A stretch of DNA of 64,000 bases, from the NCBI RefSeq assembly GCF_018448925.1, contig NZ_RCWE01000021.1:1-64000 (forward strand), in the 5' to 3' direction. The number at the start of each line of letters is the position of its first letter. Positions within the stretch are counted from its first letter, which is position 1. The DNA comes from Photorhabdus akhurstii. Its GTDB lineage: Bacteria > Pseudomonadota > Gammaproteobacteria > Enterobacterales > Enterobacteriaceae. A model generated the notes under the pieces. That model was not told the DNA's origin. It made no database searches and was given only the letters and a program-made list of their open reading frames with translations. A program made the position numbers and the translations under genes. Shown here piece after piece: positions 32,406 through 43,679 of this stretch.

Positions 32406-33077
32406 TTACTTCTTTTGAGGGGATTGGCAGGTTTTTTTACGCCACACAACTAACAAACTGCCGCTAAAACCAATAATGAGTAAAGCAAGTGGCAGTAATA
32501 TCAGGAAATTCATTACCAAGTCTTCATACTGACGGAAAATGGGGGTCTTACCAAGTGCATAACCCAAAGAGGTGAGGATAATGACCCACAGGAAGCCACT
32601 GAGCCAGTTAAAAAACTGGAAACGGCTGTTTTGTAGACCTGTTAGTCCTGCAAGTGTTGGTAGCAGGGTTCTGACAAATGCGAGGAAACGGCCGAGAAGT
32701 AAAGCTGACAGGCCGTGGCGGTGAAAAAGACTGTAAGCTCTTTGGTGGTAATAGGCGGGAAGGTGAGAGAGCCAGCCTTGTACTATTTTGGTATTTCCTA
32801 GCCATTTCCCTTGGAGATAACCGACCCAACAACCTAAGCTTGCTCCGGCGGTTAATATTACAATCGTCAGAGGGAAACTCATTGCACCTTTGGCAATTAA
32901 TACGCCAACCAGTATAAGCAGGCTGTCTCCTGGCAAGAATGCAGCGGGAAGGAGGCCATTTTCAAGGAAGAGGATCAAGAATAGCATGATATAAATGGCC
33001 CATAATAGGGATGGATTGGCCAGAGTTTCATAATCCTGGTGCCAAAGTGCATATATAAGTTCTTTTACTATTTCCAT
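32406..33077 (-). CDS. yqjA: YqjA, DedA-family inner membrane protein
   Basis: 223 residues (E. coli 220). DedA features: acidic/Gly-rich [20 protein letters not shown] (about 37-56) and [17 protein letters not shown] (about 129-145), with four to five membrane helices. DedA proteins are linked to proton-dependent drug and alkali tolerance and to recycling of lipid carriers. In E. coli yqjA is followed by mzrA; here no mzrA is visible between it and yqjD. Confidence 0.94.
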   Translation of the reverse strand: MEIVKELIYALWHQDYETLANPSLLWAIYIMLFLILFLENGLLPAAFLPGDSLLILVGVLIAKGAMSFPLTIVILTAGASLGCWVGYLQGKWLGNTKIVQGWLSHLPAYYHQRAYSLFHRHGLSALLLGRFLAFVRTLLPTLAGLTGLQNSRFQFFNWLSGFLWVIILTSLGYALGKTPIFRQYEDLVMNFLILLPLALLIIGFSGSLLVVWRKKTCQSPQKK

Positions 33078-33398
33078 CAGGTGTTCCTAAAATGCCTTTG
33101 TTCGTTCATCCTGAAAGCATGAGGCTAAACTGATTAAATTACGTCCTGTTTTACGTTATTTGGCTGGTTTTAATGCCTTTTTACTCCGTTGAAAAAGGCA
33201 AATGACGCAGCCTGTGCCACTGTAACAAAATCAGGGGTGACTAAACAGAAAATTTTGGTGATCAATTGAACGTTCATTAAAATGGGATAGGAAATGGTTT
33301 ATGAGGTTGGATGAATTGCGTTTGTTCCTACTGTTTTTGCTGTTATTTTTTCAGTGGTAGATTGATTCTTGTATCGATTTGATTTATTTTTCACCATA

Positions 33399-33532
33399 GC
33401 AAAGGGGAGTAACTTCCTTGCCGGTTTATCGTCATTACGATGCAACAGCATCCGGTAGCCGGGCAACCCTGAACTTATACCTGATGGTGCATTTTCTGTG
33501 TTGTAAGTGAGACCTTGCCAGAAGGCGAGGGT
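33399..33532 (+). promoter_or_regulatory. yybP-ykoY (manganese) riboswitch upstream of alx
   Basis: Conserved elements in order: CAAAGGGGAGTA at about 33400, GCCGGGCAACCCTG at about 33458, GTGAGACCTTGCC at about 33507 and GAAGGCGAGGGTTGC at about 33521. This is the pH/Mn2+-responsive aptamer known from E. coli alx and mntP. Reverse-strand open frame 33299-33556 here is a by-product of the structured RNA. Boundaries are approximate. Confidence 0.93.
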
Positions 33533-33579
33533 TGCTTGCGATACATCCATCTCCACGATGTGGGGAAGAAATATAGCAG

Positions 33580-33612
33580 CGGCTGGCGTCTTCTGAGACT
33601 TCAGCCGTTTTT
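33580..33612 (+). terminator. Terminator-like hairpin between the riboswitch and alx
   Basis: CGGCTG...GTCT, loop TCTG, AGAC...CAGCCG then TTTTT, ending 18 bases before the alx ATG. Position suggests an expression platform controlled by the aptamer, by termination, by occlusion of the GAGAGAAAG ribosome site, or both. Confidence 0.7.
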
Positions 33613-33630
33613 GTTTGTGAGAGAAAGAAA

Positions 33631-34593
33631 ATGAACTCTGTGGGTAGCCCTCTTTTATGGGGAAGTTTTGCTGTCTTAATTACGATTATGTTACTGCTGG
33701 ATCTATCCTTACAGGGGCGTAAGAAAGAGCAGGCAATGTCATTTCGTCAAGCTGCTGTCTGGAGTGTGATCTGGATAAGTTTATCGCTCTTATTTGCATT
33801 AGGATTATGGTGGTATTGCAGAGAAACCGCAGGGGAAGCTGTTGCCAACAGTCAGGCGATGGCTTTCCTGACAGGGTATTTACTTGAGAAAGCACTTGCT
33901 GTTGATAATGTGTTTGTTTGGCTGATGTTATTTAGTTATTTTGCTATTCCGGCAAATTTGCAACGTCGGGTACTCATTTACGGTGTCTTAGGAGCAATTG
34001 TGCTGCGTACCGTGATGATCTTTGCAGGGAGCTGGCTGGTTTCTCAATTCAGTTGGATACTCTATCTGTTCGGCATCTTTCTGCTGGTTACCGGTGTTAA
34101 GATGGCGTTGGCGAAAGAGGATGACTCCCCGATAGGCGATAAACCTTTTGTCCGTTGGTTAAAAGCGCATATTCGCATCACTGATAATCTTCACGGAGAA
34201 CGTTTCTTTGTGGAAGAAAAAGGTTTGTTATATGCGACTCCACTAATCCTGGTTCTGATTTTGGTTGAAATTAGTGACGTTATTTTTGCTGTAGACAGTA
34301 TTCCTGCTATTTTTGCCGTGACGACAGATCCTTTTATTGTTTTAACTTCTAATCTTTTCGCTATTTTAGGATTACGTGCAATGTATTTTTTACTGGCAGG
34401 TGTGGCAGAGAAATTTACAATGCTGAAATATGGTTTATCAGTCATTCTGGTATTTATCGGTATTAAGATGCTAATAATGGATTTTTATCATATTCCTATG
34501 GGGGTTTCCCTGGGAACTGTAGCGAGTATTTTGATAATAACAATGATTATTAATGTTTGGGTAAATAAGTATAAAACTAAAGAGATCCAGTAA
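33631..34593 (+). CDS. alx: Alx, TerC-family membrane protein (manganese-related)
   Basis: 320 residues (E. coli 321). Seven or more membrane helices; TerC signature with acidic residues in membrane segments ([38 protein letters not shown]). Alx responds to alkaline pH and manganese and influences cytoplasmic Mn2+. Controlled by the upstream riboswitch. A terminator follows. Confidence 0.96.
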   Translation: MNSVGSPLLWGSFAVLITIMLLLDLSLQGRKKEQAMSFRQAAVWSVIWISLSLLFALGLWWYCRETAGEAVANSQAMAFLTGYLLEKALAVDNVFVWLMLFSYFAIPANLQRRVLIYGVLGAIVLRTVMIFAGSWLVSQFSWILYLFGIFLLVTGVKMALAKEDDSPIGDKPFVRWLKAHIRITDNLHGERFFVEEKGLLYATPLILVLILVEISDVIFAVDSIPAIFAVTTDPFIVLTSNLFAILGLRAMYFLLAGVAEKFTMLKYGLSVILVFIGIKMLIMDFYHIPMGVSLGTVASILIITMIINVWVNKYKTKEIQ

Positions 34594-34617
34594 TTAGATA
34601 ACTATTTTTTAACAGAT

Positions 34618-34657
34618 AACCATATCTTTCTTGAATGGGAAGATATGGTTTCTTTTT
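34618..34657 (+). terminator. Intrinsic terminator after alx
   Basis: AACCATATCTT, 11-base loop, AAGATATGGTT, then TCTTTTTG: perfect 11-bp stem with T tail. Confidence 0.85.
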
Positions 34658-34883
34658 GTCTTAAATTGCTGCGAAATGATTAAACATAAAAATAAATAAT
34701 TGTGTTTTGTAAATGTGTAAATTGCCGTTTTGATCACACAAATGTGAATGTATTGTTAATAAGTGCTGGCGAGGTTGTATATTTTAACTATCGCAGCTTT
34801 TCACTACTCTTGGTTTCCCTATACTGAGGAAACAAACACAAAAAATATAGGCTTAACAGAACTGTTAATAAAATGGATTAGCT

Positions 34884-36131
34884 ATGGAAAAACAAAAACG
34901 TGGCTTCGTGTATTACCTTGTACAAGGGAGCCTGGTTAAACAAATTTTGGTAGGTTTAATTGCAGGGATACTGTTAGCGTGGTTGACGCCTTCGGTTGCC
35001 AAATCAGTCAGTTTGCTTGGGACGTTGTTCGTTGGCGCCTTGAAAGCGGTAGCCCCTGTATTGGTATGGATTCTGGTTATGTCTTCTATTGCTAACCATA
35101 AAGAAGGCCAGAAAACCAATATTCGTCCGATCCTTATCCTCTATGTCTTGGGTACTTTTTTTGCTGCTTTGGTTGCTGTGGCCGGTAGCTTTATGTTCCC
35201 GTTACAACTGGTGTTAGCTGTCAATGATGCTCAGATGTCTCCGCCTGAAAACATTATGGAGGTGATTAAAGGGTTACTGGTTAATATTGTCGCTAATCCA
35301 GTAAACGCGTTACTGAACGGTAATTATATCGGTATTCTTGCTTGGGCTATTGGTCTTGGGATCGCACTGCGCCATGCAACGGATTCAACTAAATCTCTAA
35401 TTCATGATATGTCTGAGGCGGTTACTCAGATTGTTCGGGTGGTCATTCGTCTTGCACCGATTGGTATTTTTGGTCTGGTGTCTTCAACCATTGCAGAAAC
35501 GGGATTTGGTGCCTTACTGGGATATGTTCAATTGCTGGTTGTATTACTGGGTTGTATGTTGGTTATGGCGCTCATTGTAAATCCATTGATTGTTTACTGG
35601 AAAATTCGTCGTAATCCTTATCCGCTGGTATTTGCTTGCCTGCGTGAAAGCGGCGTAACTGCATTTTTTACTCGCAGTTCGGCTGCAAATATTCCGGTGA
35701 ATATGGCGATGTGCCGCCGTATGAATCTGCATGAAGATACTTATTCAGTTTCTATCCCGTTGGGAGCTACCATCAATATGGAGGGCGCTGCGGTGACTAT
35801 TACGGTATTGACTTTAGCCGCGGTCAATACGCTAGGTATATCGGTTGATTTGCCTACAGCATTTCTACTGAGTGTGGTTGCTGCAATTTGTGCCTGTGGT
35901 GCTTCTGGTGTGGCAGGAGGATCATTATTGTTGATCCCTTTAGCGTGTAGCATGTTTGGGATTTCCAATGAGATGGCTATGCAGGTTGTCGCAGTCGGTT
36001 TGATCATTGGTGTATTACAAGATTCCGCGGAAACGAGTCTGAACTCTTCTACCGATGTATTGTTCACTGCCGCTGTTTGTCAGGCTGAGGATGACCGTCT
36101 GTCATCGGATCAGCTAACTCAACGTAATTAA
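34884..36131 (+). CDS. sstT: SstT, Na+/serine-threonine symporter
   Basis: 415 residues (E. coli 414). Dicarboxylate/amino acid:cation symporter fold with eight helices; re-entrant loop motifs [19 protein letters not shown] (about 262-280), [20 protein letters not shown] and [20 protein letters not shown]. Takes up serine and threonine with sodium. The 290-bp spacer upstream contains TCACACAAATGTGA, outward-facing half-sites rather than a standard CRP site. Confidence 0.97.
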   Translation: MEKQKRGFVYYLVQGSLVKQILVGLIAGILLAWLTPSVAKSVSLLGTLFVGALKAVAPVLVWILVMSSIANHKEGQKTNIRPILILYVLGTFFAALVAVAGSFMFPLQLVLAVNDAQMSPPENIMEVIKGLLVNIVANPVNALLNGNYIGILAWAIGLGIALRHATDSTKSLIHDMSEAVTQIVRVVIRLAPIGIFGLVSSTIAETGFGALLGYVQLLVVLLGCMLVMALIVNPLIVYWKIRRNPYPLVFACLRESGVTAFFTRSSAANIPVNMAMCRRMNLHEDTYSVSIPLGATINMEGAAVTITVLTLAAVNTLGISVDLPTAFLLSVVAAICACGASGVAGGSLLLIPLACSMFGISNEMAMQVVAVGLIIGVLQDSAETSLNSSTDVLFTAAVCQAEDDRLSSDQLTQRN

Positions 36132-36182
36132 TTGATTAAAGTATTCAGGTTTTAAAAAATTAGGTAAGAGCGAGTAAAATGT

Positions 36183-36202
36183 CCGCGCCAGGAATGGCGC
36201 GG
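36183..36202. terminator. GC-rich hairpin between convergent sstT and fadH
   Basis: CCGCGCC, loop AGGAAT, GGCGCGG: perfect 7-bp stem. T tail weak, so terminator role is uncertain; it is one of three similar gene-end palindromes in the window. Confidence 0.55.
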
Positions 36203-36255
36203 CTTGAGGATTTACTTTGTTTTTACGACTTGTCTGTGACCGCTATTATTTATCA

Positions 36256-38818
<2,563 letters not shown>

Positions 38819-39418
38819 ATGAAAAAACAGATGATTGAATGGGTAACTTTGGCGGGAAAAGGGGTGACTTTAGAACCTCTGACACACCAACGGCATGATG
38901 AGTTTTTACAGGCAATCGAAGAGGGTGAACTGCATAAATTGTGGTACACCAGTGTCCCTTCGCCAGCTGAGCTAGGTAACGAGATTGAACGCCATTTATT
39001 GCTACATGAAAAAGGTACTATGCTGCCTTTTGCTATTGTTGATCATCGAACAGGTAAAGCGGTTGGAATGACCACGTATATGAATATTGATTCTGGTGCC
39101 CGCCGGTTGGAAATCGGTTATACCTGGTATGCACGTTCTGTTCAGCGGACACATATTAATACGGAAGCAAAATATCTCTTATTGAAGTACGCTTTTGAAG
39201 AACTGGGATGTATCGCAGTGGAGTTTCGCACTCATTTTTTTAATCATCAGAGTCGGAAGGCGATAGAGCGACTGGGCGCAAAACTTGATGGGATTTTGCG
39301 TAGTCATGCTGTATCTAAAGATGGCAGTATCAGGGATACTTGTGTTTACAGTATTATCAGTTGTGAATGGCCTGCGGTTAAAATGCATCTTGAATGGCAG
39401 ATGGTTAAACCGAGGTAA
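38819..39418 (+). CDS. GNAT-family acetyltransferase (RimJ/RimL-like)
   Basis: 199 residues from ATG 38819; a GTG at 38810 is possible, neither has a strong ribosome site. RimL-type GNAT domain: LEPLTHQRHDEFLQAIEEGE near the start, GMTTYMNIDSGARRLEIGYT (strand and acetyl-CoA region), TEAKYLLLKYAFEELGC and VEFRTHFFNHQSRKAIERLG, the usual C-terminal acceptor-site half. The substrate may be a protein N-terminus, amino group or small molecule; not predictable here. A hairpin terminator follows. Confidence 0.85.
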   Translation: MKKQMIEWVTLAGKGVTLEPLTHQRHDEFLQAIEEGELHKLWYTSVPSPAELGNEIERHLLLHEKGTMLPFAIVDHRTGKAVGMTTYMNIDSGARRLEIGYTWYARSVQRTHINTEAKYLLLKYAFEELGCIAVEFRTHFFNHQSRKAIERLGAKLDGILRSHAVSKDGSIRDTCVYSIISCEWPAVKMHLEWQMVKPR

Positions 39419-39431
39419 GAGTCATCGCAAA

Positions 39432-39464
39432 ATTAGGCCGTCCTGTGAAAGGGAGCGGCCTAAT
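39432..39464. terminator. Hairpin between convergent GNAT and virK-family genes
   Basis: ATTAGGCCG, 15-base loop, CGGCCTAAT: perfect 9-bp stem 8 bases before the end of the downstream convergent gene. Possible bidirectional terminator; T tail weak. Confidence 0.6.
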
Positions 39465-39471
39465 ATCTGAT

Positions 39472-40494
39472 TTAATTTGAAAGTAGGGAATGCAGCATGC
39501 CATTGTCCAGTTCATCTAGTAATTGATAACGGCGACGATATTCCGCCCGCTTTTTACTGGCTATATCTTCAAGAGGTTTTCTTTCAATAGATAATGGCAG
39601 ATGGAAATCTTTATTTTTTACCTTTGCTCCACCCAGTGATTCCCAGAAAGAATCGTAATCAGCGACTAATTTATCTTTCTTTTTATGCCAATAGCGTAGG
39701 CTTTTATAGATATGGGTATCGTTGCTGGCTGCCAGAATTTGCTGACATTTAAAGTGGGCAGCAAAGCGGCAAATAGATTCAATCAGTAAGCGTTTTGGAA
39801 ATAATCCATAACAATCTTTTGTTGCATCGCGGATAATCTCAAGGGTTGCATCGCCTTTGGAGCCTTGCAGCCCACCGATGAACAGTGTTTTTTTACCGGC
39901 AATAGTGAGTAATGTGAAAGCACATCTCGCCAAAGTTTTATTATCTTCTGTTGCAATAAATAGAGTAAGCTCACCTTCTTTATTAAAACAGTCCATAGAA
40001 TCTAAAAAAATAGTATAAGCTCCACTCTTACCATTGATAACCGCTAATGGATATGCATTGGAACGAAATATTTTATTAACAATAGACTGGTTCAAACCAG
40101 TAAATAATAGCTGGTAATGTTCATTTATTGCACGTAACGTCTGCCCTCTATTGAAGTTAATACTGAGATAAGGGCGATGCAGTTTAGAAGGTAAACAAGG
40201 TTGTTTCTTCAAAATATCCAGATAGAACGGTGTATTAACTATCTGGTTTAGTAGTTTTAACGTCGCTATTGGCATCAGAGCGCTGCGTAAAGCAAATTTA
40301 GTGCGATTCTGGGCCGAATACCAATGGGGGCTTGGGCTGATTTTTTTTCCGACTAAATCTGTGAACAGTCGAATTCCTGAGCTGGCAGGTTGATACATAT
40401 ATTCCATTTCTTTATCTAGTTCTAAAAAATACTGGTAGGGAAGAAGACATTGAGAAGGCTGAGTATACTCCTTTGGTATTAAACAAAACTTCAA
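39472..40494 (-). CDS. VirK/YbjX family protein (DUF535)
   Basis: 340 residues. DUF535 features: YLSINFNRGQTLRAINEHYQ, FTLLTIAGKKTLFIGGLQGS, the central CFAAHFKCQ-like IESICRFAAHFKCQQILAAS and FWESLGGAKVKN. No signal peptide. In Salmonella virK is PhoP-regulated and needed for late infection and antimicrobial peptide resistance; exact biochemistry is unknown. Two PhoP-box-like repeats stand 43-100 bases upstream. Whether it matches virK or ybjX of other genera cannot be decided without alignment. Confidence 0.88.
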   Translation of the reverse strand: MKFCLIPKEYTQPSQCLLPYQYFLELDKEMEYMYQPASSGIRLFTDLVGKKISPSPHWYSAQNRTKFALRSALMPIATLKLLNQIVNTPFYLDILKKQPCLPSKLHRPYLSINFNRGQTLRAINEHYQLLFTGLNQSIVNKIFRSNAYPLAVINGKSGAYTIFLDSMDCFNKEGELTLFIATEDNKTLARCAFTLLTIAGKKTLFIGGLQGSKGDATLEIIRDATKDCYGLFPKRLLIESICRFAAHFKCQQILAASNDTHIYKSLRYWHKKKDKLVADYDSFWESLGGAKVKNKDFHLPLSIERKPLEDIASKKRAEYRRRYQLLDELDNGMLHSLLSN

Positions 40495-40536
40495 CGGATG
40501 TGTATTTATGTTTTTTTAAGATAAAAAATCAACAGT

Positions 40537-40595
40537 TGTTTAGTGAATGTTTAGTTTTCAGGGGGATTTTTTCTTTTTTGTTTATTATTCGTTTA
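40537..40595. promoter_or_regulatory. Two PhoP-box-like direct repeats upstream of the virK-family gene
   Basis: TGTTTA-GTGAA-TGTTTA at 40537-40553 fits the PhoP box (T/G)GTTTA-N5-(T/G)GTTTA exactly. TGTTTA-TTATT-CGTTTA at 40579-40595 differs by one base. Both are followed by GTTTTCAG, so a segment of about 25 bp appears duplicated 42 bp apart. The boxes read on the strand opposite the gene. Confidence 0.65.
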
Positions 40596-40972
40596 GTTTT
40601 CAGTGATGTTTTTTTGTTGTAAAAGCACATCCAAAAAGATGAGAAAAACAGTTATAACTTTGGTGTGGTACCCGTGGTTATGATCTGTCACAAATTTAGT
40701 AGGTGAGTATTAATGGTAAATAATGAATATATTCTTTTTTGAATCCGTTTAATTAAAATATTAATAATTATTATATTAATTTGTTTTGTTTTTTCGTTAA
40801 TATCAAAACGGAATGGATGAGATATTTTTATTTTATGATGTGTGTCATATTTTCATGATGAATTTCTTATTCTTATAAAGTTAATTTGGCACTTGCAGAA
40901 TATGGATTATGTTTTATTGTTAATTAAAGTTTTTGATTCTATGTTATTCAATACACACAAAGGCTATTAATA

Positions 40973-41506
40973 ATGGATGAAATACTTGTTCTTGTTGATA
41001 AATATGACAATCCCATTGGTTCGGCGGGAAAAACTGATATTCACCAGAAGGGTATGTTGCATCGGGCCTTTTCTATCTTTATTTTTGATAATAAAGGAAA
41101 TTTACTCCTACAGAAGCGAGCAGCAACCAAATATCATTCAGCCGGACTTTGGACTAATAGCTGTTGTGGTCACCCTAGGGTTGGTGAAGTTCTGGGAGCC
41201 GCTGCGCACCGGCGTCTTGGAGAAGAGATGGGTTTTGACTGTCCATTGAAAAAGGTTTCGTCATTTATTTATCACGCGATACTACCTAATGATTTGATTG
41301 AATATGAATATGATCATGTTTTTATCGGGCGCTTTGATAAAGAACCGATAATTAATCCTGATGAGGTGTCCGATTACAAATGGGTTAATCCATTGAAATT
41401 GAGGGAGCTAATTAATAATGCTCCTGATGTGTATACGGTGTGGTTCAAAAAAATCATTGATGGCCTTTCGTATCAAAATATTGAGGAGTGGCAAAGACTG
41501 ATCTGA
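40973..41506 (+). CDS. idi: Isopentenyl-diphosphate delta-isomerase, type I
   Basis: 177 residues. Nudix-like type I isomerase interconverting IPP and DMAPP. Metal ligands and catalytic residues appear conserved: His24 and His30, Cys65 in TNSCCGHP (catalytic), His67, Glu110 and Glu112 in LIEYEYDHVF. The Nudix helix region is AAHRRLGEEMGF. Organisms with the MEP pathway do not strictly need Idi, so extra copies often accompany terpenoid pathways. A SAM-dependent methyltransferase follows 136 bases downstream on the same strand. 478 bases of AT-rich DNA precede it; beyond the PhoP-like boxes I see no gene there. Confidence 0.95.
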   Translation: MDEILVLVDKYDNPIGSAGKTDIHQKGMLHRAFSIFIFDNKGNLLLQKRAATKYHSAGLWTNSCCGHPRVGEVLGAAAHRRLGEEMGFDCPLKKVSSFIYHAILPNDLIEYEYDHVFIGRFDKEPIINPDEVSDYKWVNPLKLRELINNAPDVYTVWFKKIIDGLSYQNIEEWQRLI

Positions 41507-41642
41507 TAGTAATGTAATTTATCGGTAATCACGGCATTAAATTAATTAGATATGAATATTTCGTTGAAATTTACTAATACGCCGCAAATCCTGACAAATT
41601 AAGGGTGCGACGTTTTTAAAAACCTTTAATAAGGAAAAGCTC

Positions 41643-42587
41643 ATGAGTAGCTTTAATAATGTATTTTACACTGATGTTGAGCCTGTCCTGCCCTATCATA
41701 TCATCCGGGGGGAAACTACCGACGACTACGAAAGTAAGGTGGTACAAACTTATTGCGAAGATCCAGAACACTGGCGTAAGGTGATTGGCGATACGCTGTT
41801 ATTCCAGTTTGGTGTTTACGATGATCCGGCTTCAAAACCACCAATTTCATTGGGTGAGTCAGGTATCCGCTATTTTGATCGTCAGTTGCTATTGGCTGGT
41901 TTGGAAACAAAGATCGAAAGGCCACCAATTCGGCGTATCTTGGATCTCGGTTGTGGCTGGGGTTATGTCTTGAAATATCTGGCTGAGCATTTTCCTGAAT
42001 GTAAACGTTTAGATGGCGTAAATATCAGCGAACAGCAGTTGCAATATTGTGCCAAATTTCATGCACAACGTGGACTTTCTGAGCGTATCAATCTGTATCT
42101 GTGTAATGCACAGGATATTGATTGCTTGCCTGATCCACAGGAGCCTTATGATTTGGCGATTATCCGTGGTGTTATTTCGCATTTTCCGAACTCGTTGTAT
42201 GAAAAGGCTATGAGTGCATTGTTCAAACGCATGAGCACGGGTGGTCAGGTGGTGGTTTCTGACAGCCTCTATAATGTGGCTTTGAATAGCTATCAATCGG
42301 ATATTTCCGACACCATTGATCGCCTCGCTTGTGGTAATCGCAAAACGCCTGCTTATTTTAGACAAGTATTGGAAGAAAGTGGCTTTATTATCAAAGATAT
42401 GAGGGTGTTGCCATCTAATATTGATGTTGTGCATTGGCTGTTAGATATTAAGGCTAACATCGAACGAAATTTTCCTGAAGGTGTTAGTAGCTCTTTCGAA
42501 GAGCTGCATGCAGTAACTGAAAATTTCTCGATTGCCTTGGTAAAAAATTATGTATCAGTCTATAGCGTTATCGCACAAAAACCATAG
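41643..42587 (+). CDS. SAM-dependent C-methyltransferase, candidate prenyl-diphosphate methyltransferase
   Basis: 314 residues; AAGGAAAAGCTC precedes the ATG at 41643. Class I methyltransferase fold: motif [21 protein letters not shown] (about 99-118), acidic loop [14 protein letters not shown] (about 122-135), motif post [22 protein letters not shown], and [13 protein letters not shown]. The layout resembles cyclopropane-synthase-like enzymes that methylate alkenes through carbocations. Proximity to idi suggests a prenyl diphosphate substrate, as with SodC, the FPP methyltransferase of the Serratia sodorifen cluster, where an IPP isomerase (SodA) is also clustered. No terpene cyclase follows. 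Substrate is inference from context. Confidence 0.78.
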   Translation: MSSFNNVFYTDVEPVLPYHIIRGETTDDYESKVVQTYCEDPEHWRKVIGDTLLFQFGVYDDPASKPPISLGESGIRYFDRQLLLAGLETKIERPPIRRILDLGCGWGYVLKYLAEHFPECKRLDGVNISEQQLQYCAKFHAQRGLSERINLYLCNAQDIDCLPDPQEPYDLAIIRGVISHFPNSLYEKAMSALFKRMSTGGQVVVSDSLYNVALNSYQSDISDTIDRLACGNRKTPAYFRQVLEESGFIIKDMRVLPSNIDVVHWLLDIKANIERNFPEGVSSSFEELHAVTENFSIALVKNYVSVYSVIAQKP

Positions 42588-42714
42588 CGAGTAACTTTGT
42601 TTTCTTGGTGTTGAAAAGTGGGGCTGCTAAAACCTTTGTTGCTGTTTTGTTGTCACTGACCGTTGAAATAAAATCTGTGTCCCCCTTTTTTACGGAGTAG
42701 CCTGATCAGATCGA

Positions 42715-42779
42715 GCCAGCATTGATGGAGCGAGAGAAATCTCCAACTGAAAAGTTTTCAATAAATTTCGGTTCTTGGG
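42715..42779. repeat. Dispersed repeat, copy A (related to 46030-46105)
   Basis: Shares GCCAGCATTG, GCGAGAGAA, AACTGAAA and an AATTTC-GTT-TTGG end, in the same order, with 46030-46105. Both copies flank the decayed VgrG/phage region, one on each side. Probably part of a Photorhabdus/Xenorhabdus repeat family, from similarity of the two copies only. Confidence 0.45.
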
Positions 42780-42833
42780 CCTTATACACCTGTGATTTGG
42801 GTAGGAAGCCAGTGAATCAGTGTCATGACCTTG

Positions 42834-42989
42834 ATGTTAGAGAGGCTGGGTGTGGTTAAGGAACTGGCTGAACTGACGGCCGCGCATACGTACCACAATA
42901 CAGGCATGCCGGAGAACGCCAGTGCGATAAAGAACACGGCTTGTAAATCGGATGAGCTGAAACAGAAGTATTCTCCTGTGATTGGGTAA
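42834..42989 (+). pseudogene. VgrG C-terminal fragment (copy 1)
   Basis: 51 codons reading MLERLGVVKELAELTAAHTY and NTGMPENASAIKNT, ending KQKYSPVIG and a stop. It is a direct repeat of the tail at 44108-44266 (about 90% identical by eye). No upstream VgrG sequence is attached, so only the last 50 residues of the gene survive here. Confidence 0.75.
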
Positions 42990-43066
42990 ATATCATTCCA
43001 TTTATGTGAGGTTTTTTTACTCTGCACCCTAGGTTGATATTTTATGCTGTAGGCATTAGACTAGTT

Positions 43067-43150
43067 ATGTCAGTTAAGGAATATCGCGCTAGGACTGAGG
43101 CTACCAATCTCGGTAATGGCACAAAAGATGCCCGCGCCCTGTATGGGTAA
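43067..43150 (+). pseudogene. Short unrecognised fragment (27 codons)
   Basis: Open from ATG 43067 to TAA 43150 (MSVKEYRARTEATNLGNGTK and seven more). Its first 19 bases after the start A are repeated in inverted orientation at 43351-43369, inside a fragment that reads SVKEYRTLTEAL. It ends in a strong terminator. Probably a remnant of a partial inverted duplication. Confidence 0.45.
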
Positions 43151-43193
43151 AAACAAAAAAGCCAACCTCACCAGTTGGTTTTTTTGTTTTTAC
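43146..43193. terminator. Strong bidirectional terminator hairpin
   Basis: GGTAAAAACAAAAAA-GCCAAC, loop CTCACCA, GTTGG-TTTTTTTGTTTTTACC: A-rich arm, GC stem and T-rich arm on both strands. It serves the 27-codon fragment on the left and possibly the reverse-strand fragment on the right. Confidence 0.8.
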
Positions 43194-43218
43194 CAACTCA
43201 CCATTTTAATTGATTGAA

Positions 43219-43413
43219 TCATCTGAAAATAAACCTATAATCAACGGCTGTTAGTTTTGGGTAGCGTTCTGGCCTGTGTATCTCTGACGCAAGTTTTCGT
43301 AAGTCCTGGCTGAAGAACAGGTGGTGCTGCTTCAGTGCCTCGGTCAGAGTGCGATATTCCTTAACTGACTTGATGGAAGTCAGCCGGACAGGCAGCGTAA
43401 AGGCAATGGCTGG
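43219..43413 (-). pseudogene. C-terminal fragment of an unrecognised protein
   Basis: 64 codons without a start, open from 43413 to a TGA at 43219: reads PAIAFTLPVRLTSIKSVKEY, then RTLTEALKQHHLFFSQDLRK and a tail ending DYRFIFR. I cannot name the family. Together with the + strand fragment at 43067 it forms a 19-bp inverted repeat. Confidence 0.5.
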
Positions 43414-43527
43414 TTAAATCGTGCTCCTAACTGGAGCAAACGGGTGAAAGCATTTATTGACACTGCTATCATCGTTCTCAAAGCGTTAATCGCGCTTTTA
43501 GAGCTGATCCGTGCATTTCTGAAATAG
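43372..43527 (+). pseudogene. Unrecognised fragment with hydrophobic C-terminus
   Basis: 52 codons ending at TAG 43527; the second half, RVKAFIDTAIIVLKALIALL then ELIRAFLK, is strongly hydrophobic and could be a membrane or amphipathic helix. No start with a ribosome site. A GC-rich hairpin at 43544-43577 (AAGGCCATCGGG/CCCGGTGGCCTT) follows and may be its terminator. Identity unknown. Confidence 0.4.
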
Positions 43528-43543
43528 ATAACGGAAACGTAGC

Positions 43544-43577
43544 TAAGGCCATCGGGGTAACCTCCCGGTGGCCTTTA
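43544..43577 (+). terminator. GC-rich hairpin, probable terminator
   Basis: AAGGCCATCGGG, loop GTAACCT, CCCGGTGGCCTTT: 11-12-bp stem with a G-T pair, T tail of three. Confidence 0.6.
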
Positions 43578-43657
43578 ACATTTACCGCCTTTGATCAAGC
43601 AAGCCACTCTTGTTTAAGTCGCCCAATATACTGATCTAACAGCTTAAATTTGGTAAT

Positions 43658-43679
43658 CCCTACTGGACTTGAACCAGTG
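43658..43679. repeat. 22-bp partial copy of tRNA-Ile2 3' end (att-like site)
   Basis: Identical over 22 bases and in the same orientation to 46471-46492, the T-arm and acceptor 3' part of tRNA-Ile2. The flanks remain similar (TGGT for the CCA end, then CAAGC). Separation is 2813 bp. This is the signature left by a tRNA-integrating phage or island: intact tRNA at one end, displaced 3' copy at the other. Confidence 0.75.

Noticed and set aside
33299-33556. 85-codon reverse-strand frame upstream of alx
   Set aside because: It lies over the yybP-ykoY riboswitch; the conserved text is RNA structure, not protein.
34741-34770. CRP site upstream of sstT
   Set aside because: The half-sites TCACA and TGTGA face outward with a 4-base spacer, which does not fit the CRP consensus.
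43650-43679. Apparent start of the VgrG-like frame inside the tRNA copy
   Set aside because: The first ten codons are tRNA-derived sequence read in frame by chance; not a real protein start.
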